The notes under the pieces were generated by a model that was not told the origin of the DNA, searched no databases, and saw nothing but the letters and a program-made list of their open reading frames with translations. From assembly GCA_902577515.1 (NCBI GenBank), contig CACGZJ010000008.1, positions 1-60,629 on the forward strand: a stretch of 60,629 nt of DNA, read 5' to 3'. The position numbers and the translations under genes are program-made. Source of the DNA: an uncultured Bacteroidota bacterium (GTDB taxonomy: Bacteria; Bacteroidota; Bacteroidia; Flavobacteriales; Flavobacteriaceae). Numbering within the stretch: the first letter of the stretch is position 1; the number at the start of each line of letters is the position of its first letter. Of the stretch, positions 35,264-44,400 are shown one piece after another.

Positions 35264-37369
35264 TCAGCTTATATATCTCCATAAATTTTTTGAATTTGAA
35301 GAAGTAGAAATTTCATATCTAATGGGTAAATTTTCCTTGTCAATCAACTTGGGGTCTTTACTAAGTATTTGCTCTGCACAATTTTTGGCCTCATTTAAAA
35401 TATCAAAATCATAAATTATATCTGCTAACTTAAATTTTAAAACTCCACTTTGTTTAGTCCCTAGCAAATCTCCTGGACCTCTAAGTTTAAGATCAACTTC
35501 TGCAAGTTTAAATCCATCACTTACTTTAACCATTGTATCAATTCTAATCTTTGAGTCTTCAGACAGCTTGTCTTTTGTCATTAAAATACAATAACTCTCA
35601 TCATTTCCTCTTCCAACCCTTCCTCTTAGCTGGTGAAGCTGAGATAATCCGAATCTTTCTGCGCTCTCAATAACCATAACTGATGCATTTGGAACATTAA
35701 CACCAACTTCAATTACAGTCGTTGAAACTAAAATTTGAGTTTCCTTTTTTATAAATCTACTCATTTCGTATTCTTTGTCTTTTGAATTCATTTTACCGTG
35801 AACAATACTAACCTGGTAATCAGGTATAGGAAACTCCCTAATAATACTATTATATCCATCCATAAGATCTTTATAATCTAATTTCTCAGATTCATTAATT
35901 AAAGGATATACAAGATATACTTGTCTTCCTTTTTTTATTTCTTTTTTCAGAAAACTAAAAACACTGAGCCTGTTCTTATCATATTTATGAACAGTTTTAG
36001 TCTCTATTCTTCCAGGAGGTAACTCTTTGATTGTTGAAACATCAAGATCTCCATAAATGCTCATTGCTAGAGTTCTTGGAATTGGAGTAGCAGTCATAAC
36101 TAGAATATGTGGAGCAGGATTATTTTTTTTCCAAAGTTTTGCTCTTTGAGCAACCCCAAATCTGTGCTGTTCGTCAATTACACTTAATCCAAGATTATTA
36201 AATTGAACAATATCTTCCAATATTGCATGAGTACCTATAAGAATGTTAATTTTTCCTGATTTTAAATTCCTGTGTATACTTGTCCTATCCCTAGATTTTG
36301 TTGAACCAGTTAACAACTCAATTTCCACATCTAGATCCTTTGTCAGTTCTCTAATTGAATTATAATGTTGGTTAGCAAGAATTTCAGTTGGTGCAAGAAT
36401 AGAAGACTGGTAACCATTGTCAATAGCTATTAACATGACCATTAAAGAGACAATTGTTTTTCCTGACCCAACATCACCTTGGAGTAATCTATTCATCTGT
36501 TTTCCATCCCTAAAATCATTTCTAATTTCTTTTATAACTTTTTTTTGATCTTTAGTTAATTCAAAAGGCAATGATTTATTGTAAAAGTCATTTAAATTAT
36601 TACCAACCTTTTCAAATTTAAATCCGTTGAGCTTTATTATTCTATCGTTTTTAGTTAACTGAAAACCTATTTGATTAAAAAAGAGCTCTTCGAATTTTAG
36701 TCTTCTGATTGACTGTGATAATAATTCCTGTGATTCAGGTAAGTGAATATTTATAAGGGCTTGATATCGGTCAATAAGGCTAAATTCTTTTAATATGGAA
36801 GCTGATAGATTTTCTTTTATATGAACTTGAATAGAATTTAAAAGATTAAAAATTATCTTAACAAAGTATTTTTGTGTTACTCCTTCAGCTATTAATTTTT
36901 CAGTTGATGAATATATTCCATGAAGTCTTCTAGGTATATTTCTTTCAAAACTTTCTTTTGTCTTTATTTCCGGGTGAGCAATGGAGACTTTATTGCCATA
37001 CCAGTTTAGTTTACCATAGACTACATACTCCTTGTCAACTTTTACTGATTCTTCAACCCAACTAAATCCTCTATACCAAATTAAATCAATTTTACCCGTT
37101 TCATCATAAAATTCACAATTAAGCCTATCTCTATATCTAACTTTAGTTTTTTTTATTGATTTTATTTTGCCAATAATCTGAACCTCTGAGTTATTAAGGG
37201 GAAGTTGATTGATTTTAAAAAAACTCATTCTGTCTATATATCTGAAAGGGTAGAAGTCTATTAAGTCCTTTACAGTTTTAATATTCAATTCATCATTAAG
37301 AAGTTTTGATCTTGAAGGACCAACACCTTTAATAAATTCGACAGATTGGTTTAAAAAATCATTATTCAC
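35264..37369 (-). CDS. recG: ATP-dependent DNA helicase RecG
   Basis: Rescues stalled forks and processes Holliday junctions. 701 residues. The N-terminal wedge OB-fold domain (about 50-160) is followed by helicase motifs: LLQGDVGSGKTIVS (Walker A), LAPTEILANQHY, GTHAILED, VIDEQHRFGVAQR (DEQH box), MTATPIPRTLAMS, and QLRGRVGRG (motif VI). The C-terminal LKLRGPGDLLGTKQSG is the RecG-specific TRG region. Its start overlaps the end of the amidohydrolase gene by 8 bp. Confidence 0.97.
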   Translation of the reverse strand: MNNDFLNQSVEFIKGVGPSRSKLLNDELNIKTVKDLIDFYPFRYIDRMSFFKINQLPLNNSEVQIIGKIKSIKKTKVRYRDRLNCEFYDETGKIDLIWYRGFSWVEESVKVDKEYVVYGKLNWYGNKVSIAHPEIKTKESFERNIPRRLHGIYSSTEKLIAEGVTQKYFVKIIFNLLNSIQVHIKENLSASILKEFSLIDRYQALINIHLPESQELLSQSIRRLKFEELFFNQIGFQLTKNDRIIKLNGFKFEKVGNNLNDFYNKSLPFELTKDQKKVIKEIRNDFRDGKQMNRLLQGDVGSGKTIVSLMVMLIAIDNGYQSSILAPTEILANQHYNSIRELTKDLDVEIELLTGSTKSRDRTSIHRNLKSGKINILIGTHAILEDIVQFNNLGLSVIDEQHRFGVAQRAKLWKKNNPAPHILVMTATPIPRTLAMSIYGDLDVSTIKELPPGRIETKTVHKYDKNRLSVFSFLKKEIKKGRQVYLVYPLINESEKLDYKDLMDGYNSIIREFPIPDYQVSIVHGKMNSKDKEYEMSRFIKKETQILVSTTVIEVGVNVPNASVMVIESAERFGLSQLHQLRGRVGRGNDESYCILMTKDKLSEDSKIRIDTMVKVSDGFKLAEVDLKLRGPGDLLGTKQSGVLKFKLADIIYDFDILNEAKNCAEQILSKDPKLIDKENLPIRYEISTSSNSKNLWRYIS

Positions 37370-38609
37370 TCTTTAAAAAGTCTAATGCTAAATTTGTCAT
37401 TACTTTAACTCCAAGAAGCATTGAGTTATCATCTATAAAAAAATCAGGTGTATGATGTGCAGGAGCTTCTCTTTCTTCGTTTGTGTTATATCCACCCAAC
37501 TCAAACAAAAAACCTGGAATTTCGTTTAAGTAATATGCATAATCTTCTGCAAGTGTTTTAGCATTACTTAGTATTACATTTTCGTTACCTGCAGATTTTT
37601 TTAGAGATGGAAGCATTCTATTCATAATTTCAGGATCATTGTATGTAATGTCAGCACCATCATCAATTTCAACTATAGCTTTCCCCCCATATGATTCGGC
37701 AATTCCTTCTGAAAGTTCAATAATTCTTTTTTTTATATAATCCCTCATTCCATAATCTAATGATCTAATAGTTCCAACTAAATTTACCTCATTTGGAATA
37801 ATATTAAATCTATTTCCACCCTCAACTTTACCAAATGAAATAACTGCAGGTTCTTTTGTTAATTCTGATTCTCTTGAAATAATTGTTTGAATCGAATTAA
37901 TTATTTGTGCGGTGATGATAATTGGGTCAACCGCAAGCCAAGGAGTTCCTCCATGAGCTTGAGTCCCAATTACTTTAATTGTAAACCTCGAAGAAGATGC
38001 ATAAAAGCCTCTTGGTTTATAGTAAACCTTATTCATAGGTAGTTGAGCAGCTATATGAAGACCAAAAATTGCATCTACATCTGGATTTTTTAAAACTCCC
38101 TCTTTAATCATCATCCTTGCTCCGCCTTCCTCACCAGGTGGAGGGCCTTCTTCGGCTCCTTGAAAAATAAACTTTACAGTACCTTCAAAATCTCTATTCT
38201 TAGATAATATTTCTGCTGCCCCCATAAGAATGGCCATATGACTATCATGTCCACAAGCATGCATAATTCCATTATTTATTGACATAAAAGGAAGGTAATT
38301 TTTTTCTTTAATTGGCAGTGCATCCATATCTGCTCTTAATCCTACAACCTTACCTTCTTTGCTTCCTTCTAGTATACCAACGACCCCATTTACTCCAACA
38401 TTTCTTTTAACTGAAATACCGAGCGATTCTAGATGTTTTGCTATTACTTCAGATGTTCTAAACTCTCTATTTGAGAGTTCGGGATGTTTGTGAAAATCAT
38501 GTCTCCATGAAATTACTTTTTGTTCAATATTTTTTATTTGATCCTCAATAGATTGAGAAAAACTAAATTGAAAAATGAAAAAGAATATAATTAATGATAA
38601 TTTTTTCAT
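37362..38609 (-). CDS. Exported M20D amidohydrolase (hippurate/IAA-amino-acid hydrolase type)
   Basis: 415 residues with a signal peptide (MKKLSLIIFFFIFQFSFSQ). The M20D metal site is complete: GLRADMDALPI, MHACGHDSHMAILMGAA, and FIFQGAEEGPPPGEEGGARMMI with the catalytic Glu, plus His in DAIFGLHIAAQ and PAHHTPDF at the end. These enzymes cleave N-acyl amino acids or peptides. Transcribed together with recG. Unlike the other M20 protein at 18313-19830, all expected metal ligands are retained. Confidence 0.9.
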   Translation of the reverse strand: MKKLSLIIFFFIFQFSFSQSIEDQIKNIEQKVISWRHDFHKHPELSNREFRTSEVIAKHLESLGISVKRNVGVNGVVGILEGSKEGKVVGLRADMDALPIKEKNYLPFMSINNGIMHACGHDSHMAILMGAAEILSKNRDFEGTVKFIFQGAEEGPPPGEEGGARMMIKEGVLKNPDVDAIFGLHIAAQLPMNKVYYKPRGFYASSSRFTIKVIGTQAHGGTPWLAVDPIIITAQIINSIQTIISRESELTKEPAVISFGKVEGGNRFNIIPNEVNLVGTIRSLDYGMRDYIKKRIIELSEGIAESYGGKAIVEIDDGADITYNDPEIMNRMLPSLKKSAGNENVILSNAKTLAEDYAYYLNEIPGFLFELGGYNTNEEREAPAHHTPDFFIDDNSMLLGVKVMTNLALDFLKSE

Positions 38610-38660
38610 AAGTATTGATTTAATTAATGGTTATAGGGTAATTAAAATTCATTAATTAGT

Positions 38661-38668
38661 TAAATTTA
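38661..38668 (+). promoter_or_regulatory. Putative -7 box TAAATTTA before uvrD
   Basis: TAnnTTTA on the plus strand, 5 nt before the ATG at 38674. Confidence 0.38.
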
Positions 38669-38673
38669 TAATA

Positions 38674-40914
38674 ATGTTAGAAGATAACAAATCTTATCTA
38701 AATGATCTTAATGATGCTCAATTGAGTGCAGTCTTGAAGACGGATGGCCCATCAATGGTAATTGCAGGAGCTGGATCAGGAAAAACAAGAGTTTTAACAT
38801 ATAAAATAGTCCACTTAGTCAACAAAGGTGTAGATCCATTTGAAATTTTAGCTTTAACATTTACTAATAAAGCTGCTCGTGAAATGAAGCTTAGAATTTC
38901 ATCAATGATTGGTGAAAGTGATTCAAAAAGTATATGGATGGGTACCTTTCATTCAGTTTTTGCTAAAATATTAAGATTTGAAGCTCATAAAATTGGTTTT
39001 ACTTCAGATTTTACTATCTATGATACACAAGATTCTGAAAGACTAATTTCATCTATTATTAAAGAAATGAACTTAGACAAGGATGTTTACAGATCCAAAT
39101 CAATTAGAAATAGAATTTCAACTCTTAAAAACAACTTTATAACTGTTAATGGCTATTTCTCTAATAATGAATTAGTTGAGTCTGATGATTTATCAAGAAA
39201 ACCTGAGACAGGAAATATTTATAAAGAATATAATGATAGATTGATAAAATCAAACTCTATGGACTTTGATGACCTTTTAATGAAAACTAATGAATTATTA
39301 AATAATCACCCTGAAGTCCTAGCAAAGTACCAAGAAAAATTTAAATATATACTCGTAGATGAGTATCAAGACACAAATAACTCCCAATATCTTATTGTAA
39401 AATCATTGTCTGATAGGTATCAGAATATTTGTGTTGTTGGTGATGATGCGCAAAGTATATATTCATTTAGAGGTGCAAACATTAACAATATTATAAATTT
39501 CAGAAATGACTATGATGATGTTGAAACCTTTAGGCTTGAACAAAATTATAGATCCACAAAAAATATAGTAAACGCTGCTAATTCTGTTATTGATCATAAT
39601 AAAAATAAAATTGATAAAGAAGTATGGACAGAAAACGATTTTGGAGATAAAGTTCAAATTTCTTCAAATCAATCAGATATTGCCGAGGCTAGATCTATTT
39701 GTCAAAAAATACAAACTATAAATGATTCTAATCTGTCAGATATTGCCATACTTTATAGAACAAATGCGCAATCTAGGCCTATTGAAGATTCACTTAGACT
39801 AAATAAAATACCATATAGAATATTTGGTGGAGTTTCATTTTATAATAGAAAAGAAATAAAGGATATTCTTGCGTATTTAAGATTAATAATAAACAGTAAT
39901 GATGAAGAAAGTCTTAAAAGAGTTATAAATTATCCAGCTAGAGGAATTGGTCTGGTTACAATTAACAAAATTATTATTGCAGCTCAAAAAAACAATCTAA
40001 GCCTTTATGATACAATAAAGAAACATAAAGAGTTACATATTCCTTTTTCTTCTTCAGTTTCGTTAAAACTTCAAAACTTTATTGACTTAATCGAAGTTTT
40101 TAAAATTGAAAATGAAAAATTAAATGCTTTTGATTTAACTAAAGAATTAATTAATAAAGTCAAGATTATTGATGAGTTAAAAAAAGATGAATCTCCAGAA
40201 GGAATTTCAAGGGTTGAAAATGTTCAAGAATTATTAAATGGAATAAGAGATTTTATTGAGGATCAAAAAGAAATAGTTGATTCTAATGATGGACTATCAG
40301 AGTTTCTTTCAAATGTCTCACTTTCAACAGACTTCGATATTGAACAGGACAATGAAGACTATATCTCTTTGATGACGCTTCATTTATCAAAGGGTCTTGA
40401 ATTCAAAAATGTCTTTATAGTTGGCCTTGAAGAGGATCTTTTCCCATCTGCTTTAAGTTATAACACACGATCAGAACTAGAGGAAGAAAGAAGGTTGTTT
40501 TATGTCGGAATTACTAGAGCAAAACAAAACCTTTATTTATCATATGCTAACTCTAGGTATAGATGGGGAAAGCTAATTTATTGTGAGGAGAGTAGATTTA
40601 TAAATGAGATTGATAAGGATTATGTAAATATGACAAAACAAGCTGATTTTAAACCAGTATCTGAGCACTTCCCAAAGAAAAAGATAGTTTTTAAACCAAA
40701 AGGAAACTTAAAAAAAATATCATCTTCAGCTATAAAAAATAGTTCTATTGAAATCAATTTTTCAGAAGGGGATAAGGTTTCTCATGAAAAATTTGGACTT
40801 GGCAAAATAGTAAAAATAGAGGGACTTAATAATGATGTTAGAGCAATTGTTGATTTTTCGAAATTTGGTCAAAAAAATCTATTATTAAGGTTTGCCAAGC
40901 TAAATAAAATATAA
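38674..40914 (+). CDS. UvrD/PcrA-type superfamily 1 DNA helicase
   Basis: 746 residues, 3'-5' helicase for nucleotide excision and mismatch repair. NDAQLSAVLKTDGPSMVIAG leads into Walker A AGAGSGKTRVL, then LALTFTNKAAREMK, GTFHSVF, LVDEYQDTN, VGDDAQSIYSFRGA, LEQNYRST, ISLMTLHLSKGLEFKNVF and VGITRAKQNLYLSYA. The short C-terminal tail (about 690-746) ends in a UvrD-type tudor-like region (GDKVSHEKFGLGKIVKIEG). Followed by a strong intrinsic terminator, the only clear one in the window. Confidence 0.95.
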   Translation: MLEDNKSYLNDLNDAQLSAVLKTDGPSMVIAGAGSGKTRVLTYKIVHLVNKGVDPFEILALTFTNKAAREMKLRISSMIGESDSKSIWMGTFHSVFAKILRFEAHKIGFTSDFTIYDTQDSERLISSIIKEMNLDKDVYRSKSIRNRISTLKNNFITVNGYFSNNELVESDDLSRKPETGNIYKEYNDRLIKSNSMDFDDLLMKTNELLNNHPEVLAKYQEKFKYILVDEYQDTNNSQYLIVKSLSDRYQNICVVGDDAQSIYSFRGANINNIINFRNDYDDVETFRLEQNYRSTKNIVNAANSVIDHNKNKIDKEVWTENDFGDKVQISSNQSDIAEARSICQKIQTINDSNLSDIAILYRTNAQSRPIEDSLRLNKIPYRIFGGVSFYNRKEIKDILAYLRLIINSNDEESLKRVINYPARGIGLVTINKIIIAAQKNNLSLYDTIKKHKELHIPFSSSVSLKLQNFIDLIEVFKIENEKLNAFDLTKELINKVKIIDELKKDESPEGISRVENVQELLNGIRDFIEDQKEIVDSNDGLSEFLSNVSLSTDFDIEQDNEDYISLMTLHLSKGLEFKNVFIVGLEEDLFPSALSYNTRSELEEERRLFYVGITRAKQNLYLSYANSRYRWGKLIYCEESRFINEIDKDYVNMTKQADFKPVSEHFPKKKIVFKPKGNLKKISSSAIKNSSIEINFSEGDKVSHEKFGLGKIVKIEGLNNDVRAIVDFSKFGQKNLLLRFAKLNKI

Positions 40915-40917
40915 AAA

Positions 40918-40948
40918 AAAAGCGTGATAAAATCACGCTTATTTTTTA
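40918..40948. terminator. Bidirectional intrinsic terminator between uvrD and the OmpA-like gene
   Basis: A perfect 9-bp inverted repeat AAGCGTGAT-AAA-ATCACGCTT (40920-40940), preceded by an A-run and followed by ATTTTTTAA. Because of the flanking A and T tracts it can terminate transcription in both directions, for convergent uvrD (+) and the OmpA gene (-). Confidence 0.9.
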
Positions 40949-40965
40949 ACTAATCAATAATGATT

Positions 40966-41889
40966 TTAGTCAGGCTTGTTATCTGAGCTAATTGTATTAC
41001 TTGGACCTGTAGCAGGAACATTCATACTCATTCCTTCTTCAATAAGTTTAGTAAACTGATCAAGTTTAGGAAGAACAATTATTCTGGTTCTTCTATTAAC
41101 AGCTCTTGATACAGAAGAATCATTGTCAGCTATAGGCATGTAAAAACTTCTACCAGCAGCAACTAGTTTAGTTGGATCTACACCGTAATCATTTTGTAAA
41201 ATTCTAACAACAGAAGTTGCTCTTTTTACAGATAGATCCCAGTTATCAACAACTCCAGGAATAGTTTCAGCTGCTTTTTCTTGATCAATTAGCATATTGT
41301 CTGTATGACCTTCAACCATAAATTCAAGATCCGGCTTATCACTAATTACTTTAGCGATTTTTTCTAAAACTTTTTTTGCCCTAGTAGTTACAGTAAAGCT
41401 TCCACTGTTGAAAAGTAGTTTATCTGAAATAGATACATAAACTACACCTTTCTCAACGTTAATTTCTATATCATCATCGCTAAGTGTTCCAAGCGAGCTT
41501 TTAAAGCTTTGAACAAGTGCTAAAGTTACAGAATCTCTCTTTGTAACAGCATCTTGCATCCTTGTGATGATTAAGTCTTTTTCTTTAATACTTTCAAGAG
41601 ATCTTTCAAGATTTTCTGCTCCTTTTTGAGTTAGAGTAGTTAAATTTCCAATATTGTCAATTAGATCTTGATTATTAGCTCTTAAAAATTTGTTTTGTTC
41701 TGATAATGCAGATAATCTCTCAGAAGTTGCTGAAAGTTGAGTTTCTGCAGCATTTAGCTTAGCAGTTGCACTATCTAATAATTCCTTTGTATTTTGCTGA
41801 AGGCTCTCTAAGTCAGAGTATTTCTTTTGAGATACACATGAAGTTAGAAGTAAACCTAAAACTCCTACAATAAAAATGTTATTTTTCAT
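40966..41889 (-). CDS. OmpA-family peptidoglycan-associated lipoprotein
   Basis: 307 residues. Lipobox with Cys18 (LLLTSC). Residues about 25-110 form a long coiled coil rich in Leu, Glu, Ser and Asn heptads (for example LDSATAKLNAAETQLSATSE). The C-terminal OmpA domain (about 160-285) contains FNSGSFTVTTRAKKVL and MVEGHTDN, with the peptidoglycan-binding Asp, and ends with NRRTRIIVLPK. It tethers the outer membrane to peptidoglycan. Monocistronic, between the uvrD terminator and a glycosyltransferase gene. Confidence 0.92.
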   Translation of the reverse strand: MKNNIFIVGVLGLLLTSCVSQKKYSDLESLQQNTKELLDSATAKLNAAETQLSATSERLSALSEQNKFLRANNQDLIDNIGNLTTLTQKGAENLERSLESIKEKDLIITRMQDAVTKRDSVTLALVQSFKSSLGTLSDDDIEINVEKGVVYVSISDKLLFNSGSFTVTTRAKKVLEKIAKVISDKPDLEFMVEGHTDNMLIDQEKAAETIPGVVDNWDLSVKRATSVVRILQNDYGVDPTKLVAAGRSFYMPIADNDSSVSRAVNRRTRIIVLPKLDQFTKLIEEGMSMNVPATGPSNTISSDNKPD

Positions 41890-41954
41890 ATCAAAATATA
41901 TTGGTTATTAATTAGTCAGCTACAAACTTAATATTTTTATGCTAAATTATTGTA

Positions 41955-42938
41955 TTAGAGACTAAAGAATTTTTTCTTTCCTAGAATGAAGTAATTGTAT
42001 ACAATACTTCGAATTCTAAAGTAGTTCTCTTTTTTTAAAGATTTTTCTCTATTTCTTAAAATTTTATTAGCCTGATTAAAGTAGTTTAAATGAGCTTTAA
42101 TTATTGATATTGAAAGATCTATTCTACCTTTAATTAAGAATCTAATAATTGAAATCATATCTAAAATTATTCTAATTAATAGAACATATAATAAAGAATT
42201 TAAAGGCAAATTCTTTGTTAGCATTATTAATGAATTCCTATAATTTAAATAGTTTTTATTAGCGTTTTCCTTTAAAGTTGCTGCTCCAACATGGTATACA
42301 ACCGAATCAGTAGATGAGAAACATTCAATTCCTTTATTAAATCCTCTCCAACATAAGTCTATTTCTTCCATATGTGCGAAAAAACTTTTATCAAATCCTC
42401 CCAATTCATAAAATGTTCTTTTTGGAATAATCATACAAGCTCCTGAAGCCCAAAATATTTTATCATCTGAGTATTGATTTGTATTTTTCTCTAAAGTGTA
42501 GAAAATTCTTCCTCTACAAAATGGATACCCAAACTTATCTATAAATCCTCCAGAAGCACCGGCATACTCATAGTATTCTCGATTGTTAAAATCCATAATA
42601 TTGGGTTGAATAATACAGTTTCCCTTTTCCTTTAATTTTCTCTTAATAGGGTCAAGCCATTTGTCTGTTACTTCAACATCATTATTGAGTATACACACTA
42701 TATCTTCATTTACATGCTTTAGGCCAATATTATATCCTTCTGCAAATCCATAATTTTTATCCAAACTTATTAATTTGACTTGAGGAAAATTCTGTTCTAC
42801 AAATTCTACTGAATTATCATCAGAATTATTATCAATTATATAGATTGTAGAATCTCCAGATTTGTCAATTACTCCTTTTAGGTGTGATTTTAAAAGATTT
42901 ATTCCATTCCAATTAAGTATTGCAATTCCTATTCTCAT
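41955..42938 (-). CDS. Family 2 glycosyltransferase
   Basis: 327 residues. N-terminal GT-A fold: IAILNWNGINLL, then IDNNSDDNSVEFVE and CILNNDVEV, with the metal/nucleotide-binding acidic pair, and later ASGACMIIPKRTFYELGGFD, EEIDLCWRG. It resembles rhamnosyl/dTDP-sugar transferases of cell-surface polysaccharide synthesis; donor and acceptor are unknown. The C-terminal about 80 residues are basic with a hydrophobic stretch (LPLNSLLYVLLIRIILDMIS) that may associate with the membrane. Overlaps the upstream nuclease-domain gene by 4 bp. Confidence 0.88.
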   Translation of the reverse strand: MRIGIAILNWNGINLLKSHLKGVIDKSGDSTIYIIDNNSDDNSVEFVEQNFPQVKLISLDKNYGFAEGYNIGLKHVNEDIVCILNNDVEVTDKWLDPIKRKLKEKGNCIIQPNIMDFNNREYYEYAGASGGFIDKFGYPFCRGRIFYTLEKNTNQYSDDKIFWASGACMIIPKRTFYELGGFDKSFFAHMEEIDLCWRGFNKGIECFSSTDSVVYHVGAATLKENANKNYLNYRNSLIMLTKNLPLNSLLYVLLIRIILDMISIIRFLIKGRIDLSISIIKAHLNYFNQANKILRNREKSLKKENYFRIRSIVYNYFILGKKKFFSL

Positions 42939-43378
42939 TTATTGTAAAATGTTAGATCTTTTTCTTGTATATATTGATTTTTATTCTTGTCCAATTTAAA
43001 ATAAAAATGATTTAATCCATTTGTAACAATAATAATTTCACTTTTTAATTCAATATTATATCGCATTACCTGATCAAAATGTTCTTTAATAATATTAATA
43101 TTTGGAGATTTACACTCTACCAGAATATTTACCTTGCCATTTAGGTCATAAACAACAATATCATATCTTTTTAAAACTCTATTTATATAAAATGATTTTT
43201 CACAATTTATTAATGATTTAGGATAATTTTTTGAAATTAAATACTTTATAAAATTTTGTCTTACCCATTCCTCAGGGGTTAATACAATCCATTTTTTTCG
43301 AATTTCATCAAAAATGACATTATTGTTGTTTTCTTTTTTAATTTTAAATTGAAAATCAGGAAAATTAAGTTTCTTCAT
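42935..43378 (-). CDS. Orphan HsdR-N-like PD-(D/E)xK nuclease domain protein
   Basis: 147 residues resembling only the N-terminal nuclease domain of type I restriction subunit R. The catalytic pattern is Asp73 in RYDIVVYD, then Glu88 and Lys90 in LVECKSP. No helicase, HsdM or HsdS is nearby, so it is not a restriction system. A stand-alone gene of this type beside holA seems usual in Flavobacteriia (from memory), suggesting a housekeeping role in DNA transactions. Its ATG lies only 3 bp from the divergent holA ATG. Confidence 0.8.
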   Translation of the reverse strand: MKKLNFPDFQFKIKKENNNNVIFDEIRKKWIVLTPEEWVRQNFIKYLISKNYPKSLINCEKSFYINRVLKRYDIVVYDLNGKVNILVECKSPNINIIKEHFDQVMRYNIELKSEIIIVTNGLNHFYFKLDKNKNQYIQEKDLTFYNK

Positions 43379-43381
43379 AAA

Positions 43382-44389
43382 ATGTCAGAGTACAACAAAT
43401 TAATTAATGATATAAATAATGGCAAACTTTCACCAATTTATTTGATCCATGGTGATGAAAGTTTCTTCTCAGATAATCTTATAAATGCCATAATTAATTC
43501 ATCTGTAAAAGCTGATGCTGTTGATTTTGATTTAAAGAAGATTTATTCCAAAAAATTAGATGAAAATCAAGAAAATGAAGTTGTTGATTTTTTAAAAAGA
43601 TATCCTCTGGTAGGAGATTTTAATCTAATGGTTGTAAAAGATTCTAAGAACTTATCAAACGATTTTAACTTAATTAACTCATATATTGAAAATCTCAATA
43701 AGAAATCAATTCTGGTCTTATCTTTTAATAGTTCTATTGATAAAAGAAAGAAAGTATATAAAAGTTGCTTAAAGCATGGGATTGTTTTCGAATCAAAAAA
43801 GATATATGATAGTCAGGTATATCAATGGATTGAACAGCAGTCAAAAGAAAAATCTATTAACCTTCATCCTAATTCAATTAAAATTATTGCTGATTTTGTT
43901 GGCAATGACTTGTCACAAATTGATAATGAACTAGAGAAATTAAAACTTAATTCGATTAAAGATCAAGTTATTAGGCCTGAAGAAGTTGAGAATATAATTG
44001 GATTTAGTAAAGAGTATAATTTCTTTGAGTTAACTAAAGAAATTGGAAAGAATAACTATCAAAAATCACAAGATCTGGTTTCATATATGTCAAAGAATTC
44101 AAAGAAATATCCAATTCCAGTAATAATAGGTACCATATATTCCTTTTTTAATAAATTATTTATTTATCATTCATTAGAGAATAAAAATGAAGCATCTAAA
44201 ACTCTTGGAGTCAACCCATATTTTATTGAGGAATATAAAAGGGCTTCAGTTAGCTATCCAATGAAAAGAATATCAAAGATTTTTAATTATTTACTTGAAG
44301 CAGATAAGAGATCGAAAGGGATCGATTTTGATGCAACTAACCATGAAGGTATTTTAAACGAATTAATCTATAAAATCTTTAAAAATTAG
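43382..44389 (+). CDS. holA: DNA polymerase III delta subunit
   Basis: Clamp-loader delta subunit that opens the beta clamp. 335 residues from the ATG at 43382; upstream in-frame codons from 43349 read into the divergent gene. YLIHGDESFFSDNLINAI is the family's AAA+-like N-terminal signature, and DLSQIDNELEKLKL marks domain III. The C-terminal LLEADKRSKGIDFDATNHEGILNELIYKIF is typical. With dnaN (14337-15458) the window holds the clamp and one of its loaders. Divergent from the nuclease-domain gene; convergent with the E1 gene. Confidence 0.93.
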   Translation: MSEYNKLINDINNGKLSPIYLIHGDESFFSDNLINAIINSSVKADAVDFDLKKIYSKKLDENQENEVVDFLKRYPLVGDFNLMVVKDSKNLSNDFNLINSYIENLNKKSILVLSFNSSIDKRKKVYKSCLKHGIVFESKKIYDSQVYQWIEQQSKEKSINLHPNSIKIIADFVGNDLSQIDNELEKLKLNSIKDQVIRPEEVENIIGFSKEYNFFELTKEIGKNNYQKSQDLVSYMSKNSKKYPIPVIIGTIYSFFNKLFIYHSLENKNEASKTLGVNPYFIEEYKRASVSYPMKRISKIFNYLLEADKRSKGIDFDATNHEGILNELIYKIFKN

Positions 44390-44400
44390 CTTTTAAAATA

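Noticed and set aside
42935-43378. Remnant of a type I restriction-modification or defence island
   Set aside because: No HsdM, HsdS, helicase or mobile gene is nearby; flanking genes are core (glycosyltransferase, holA) and base composition is unchanged.
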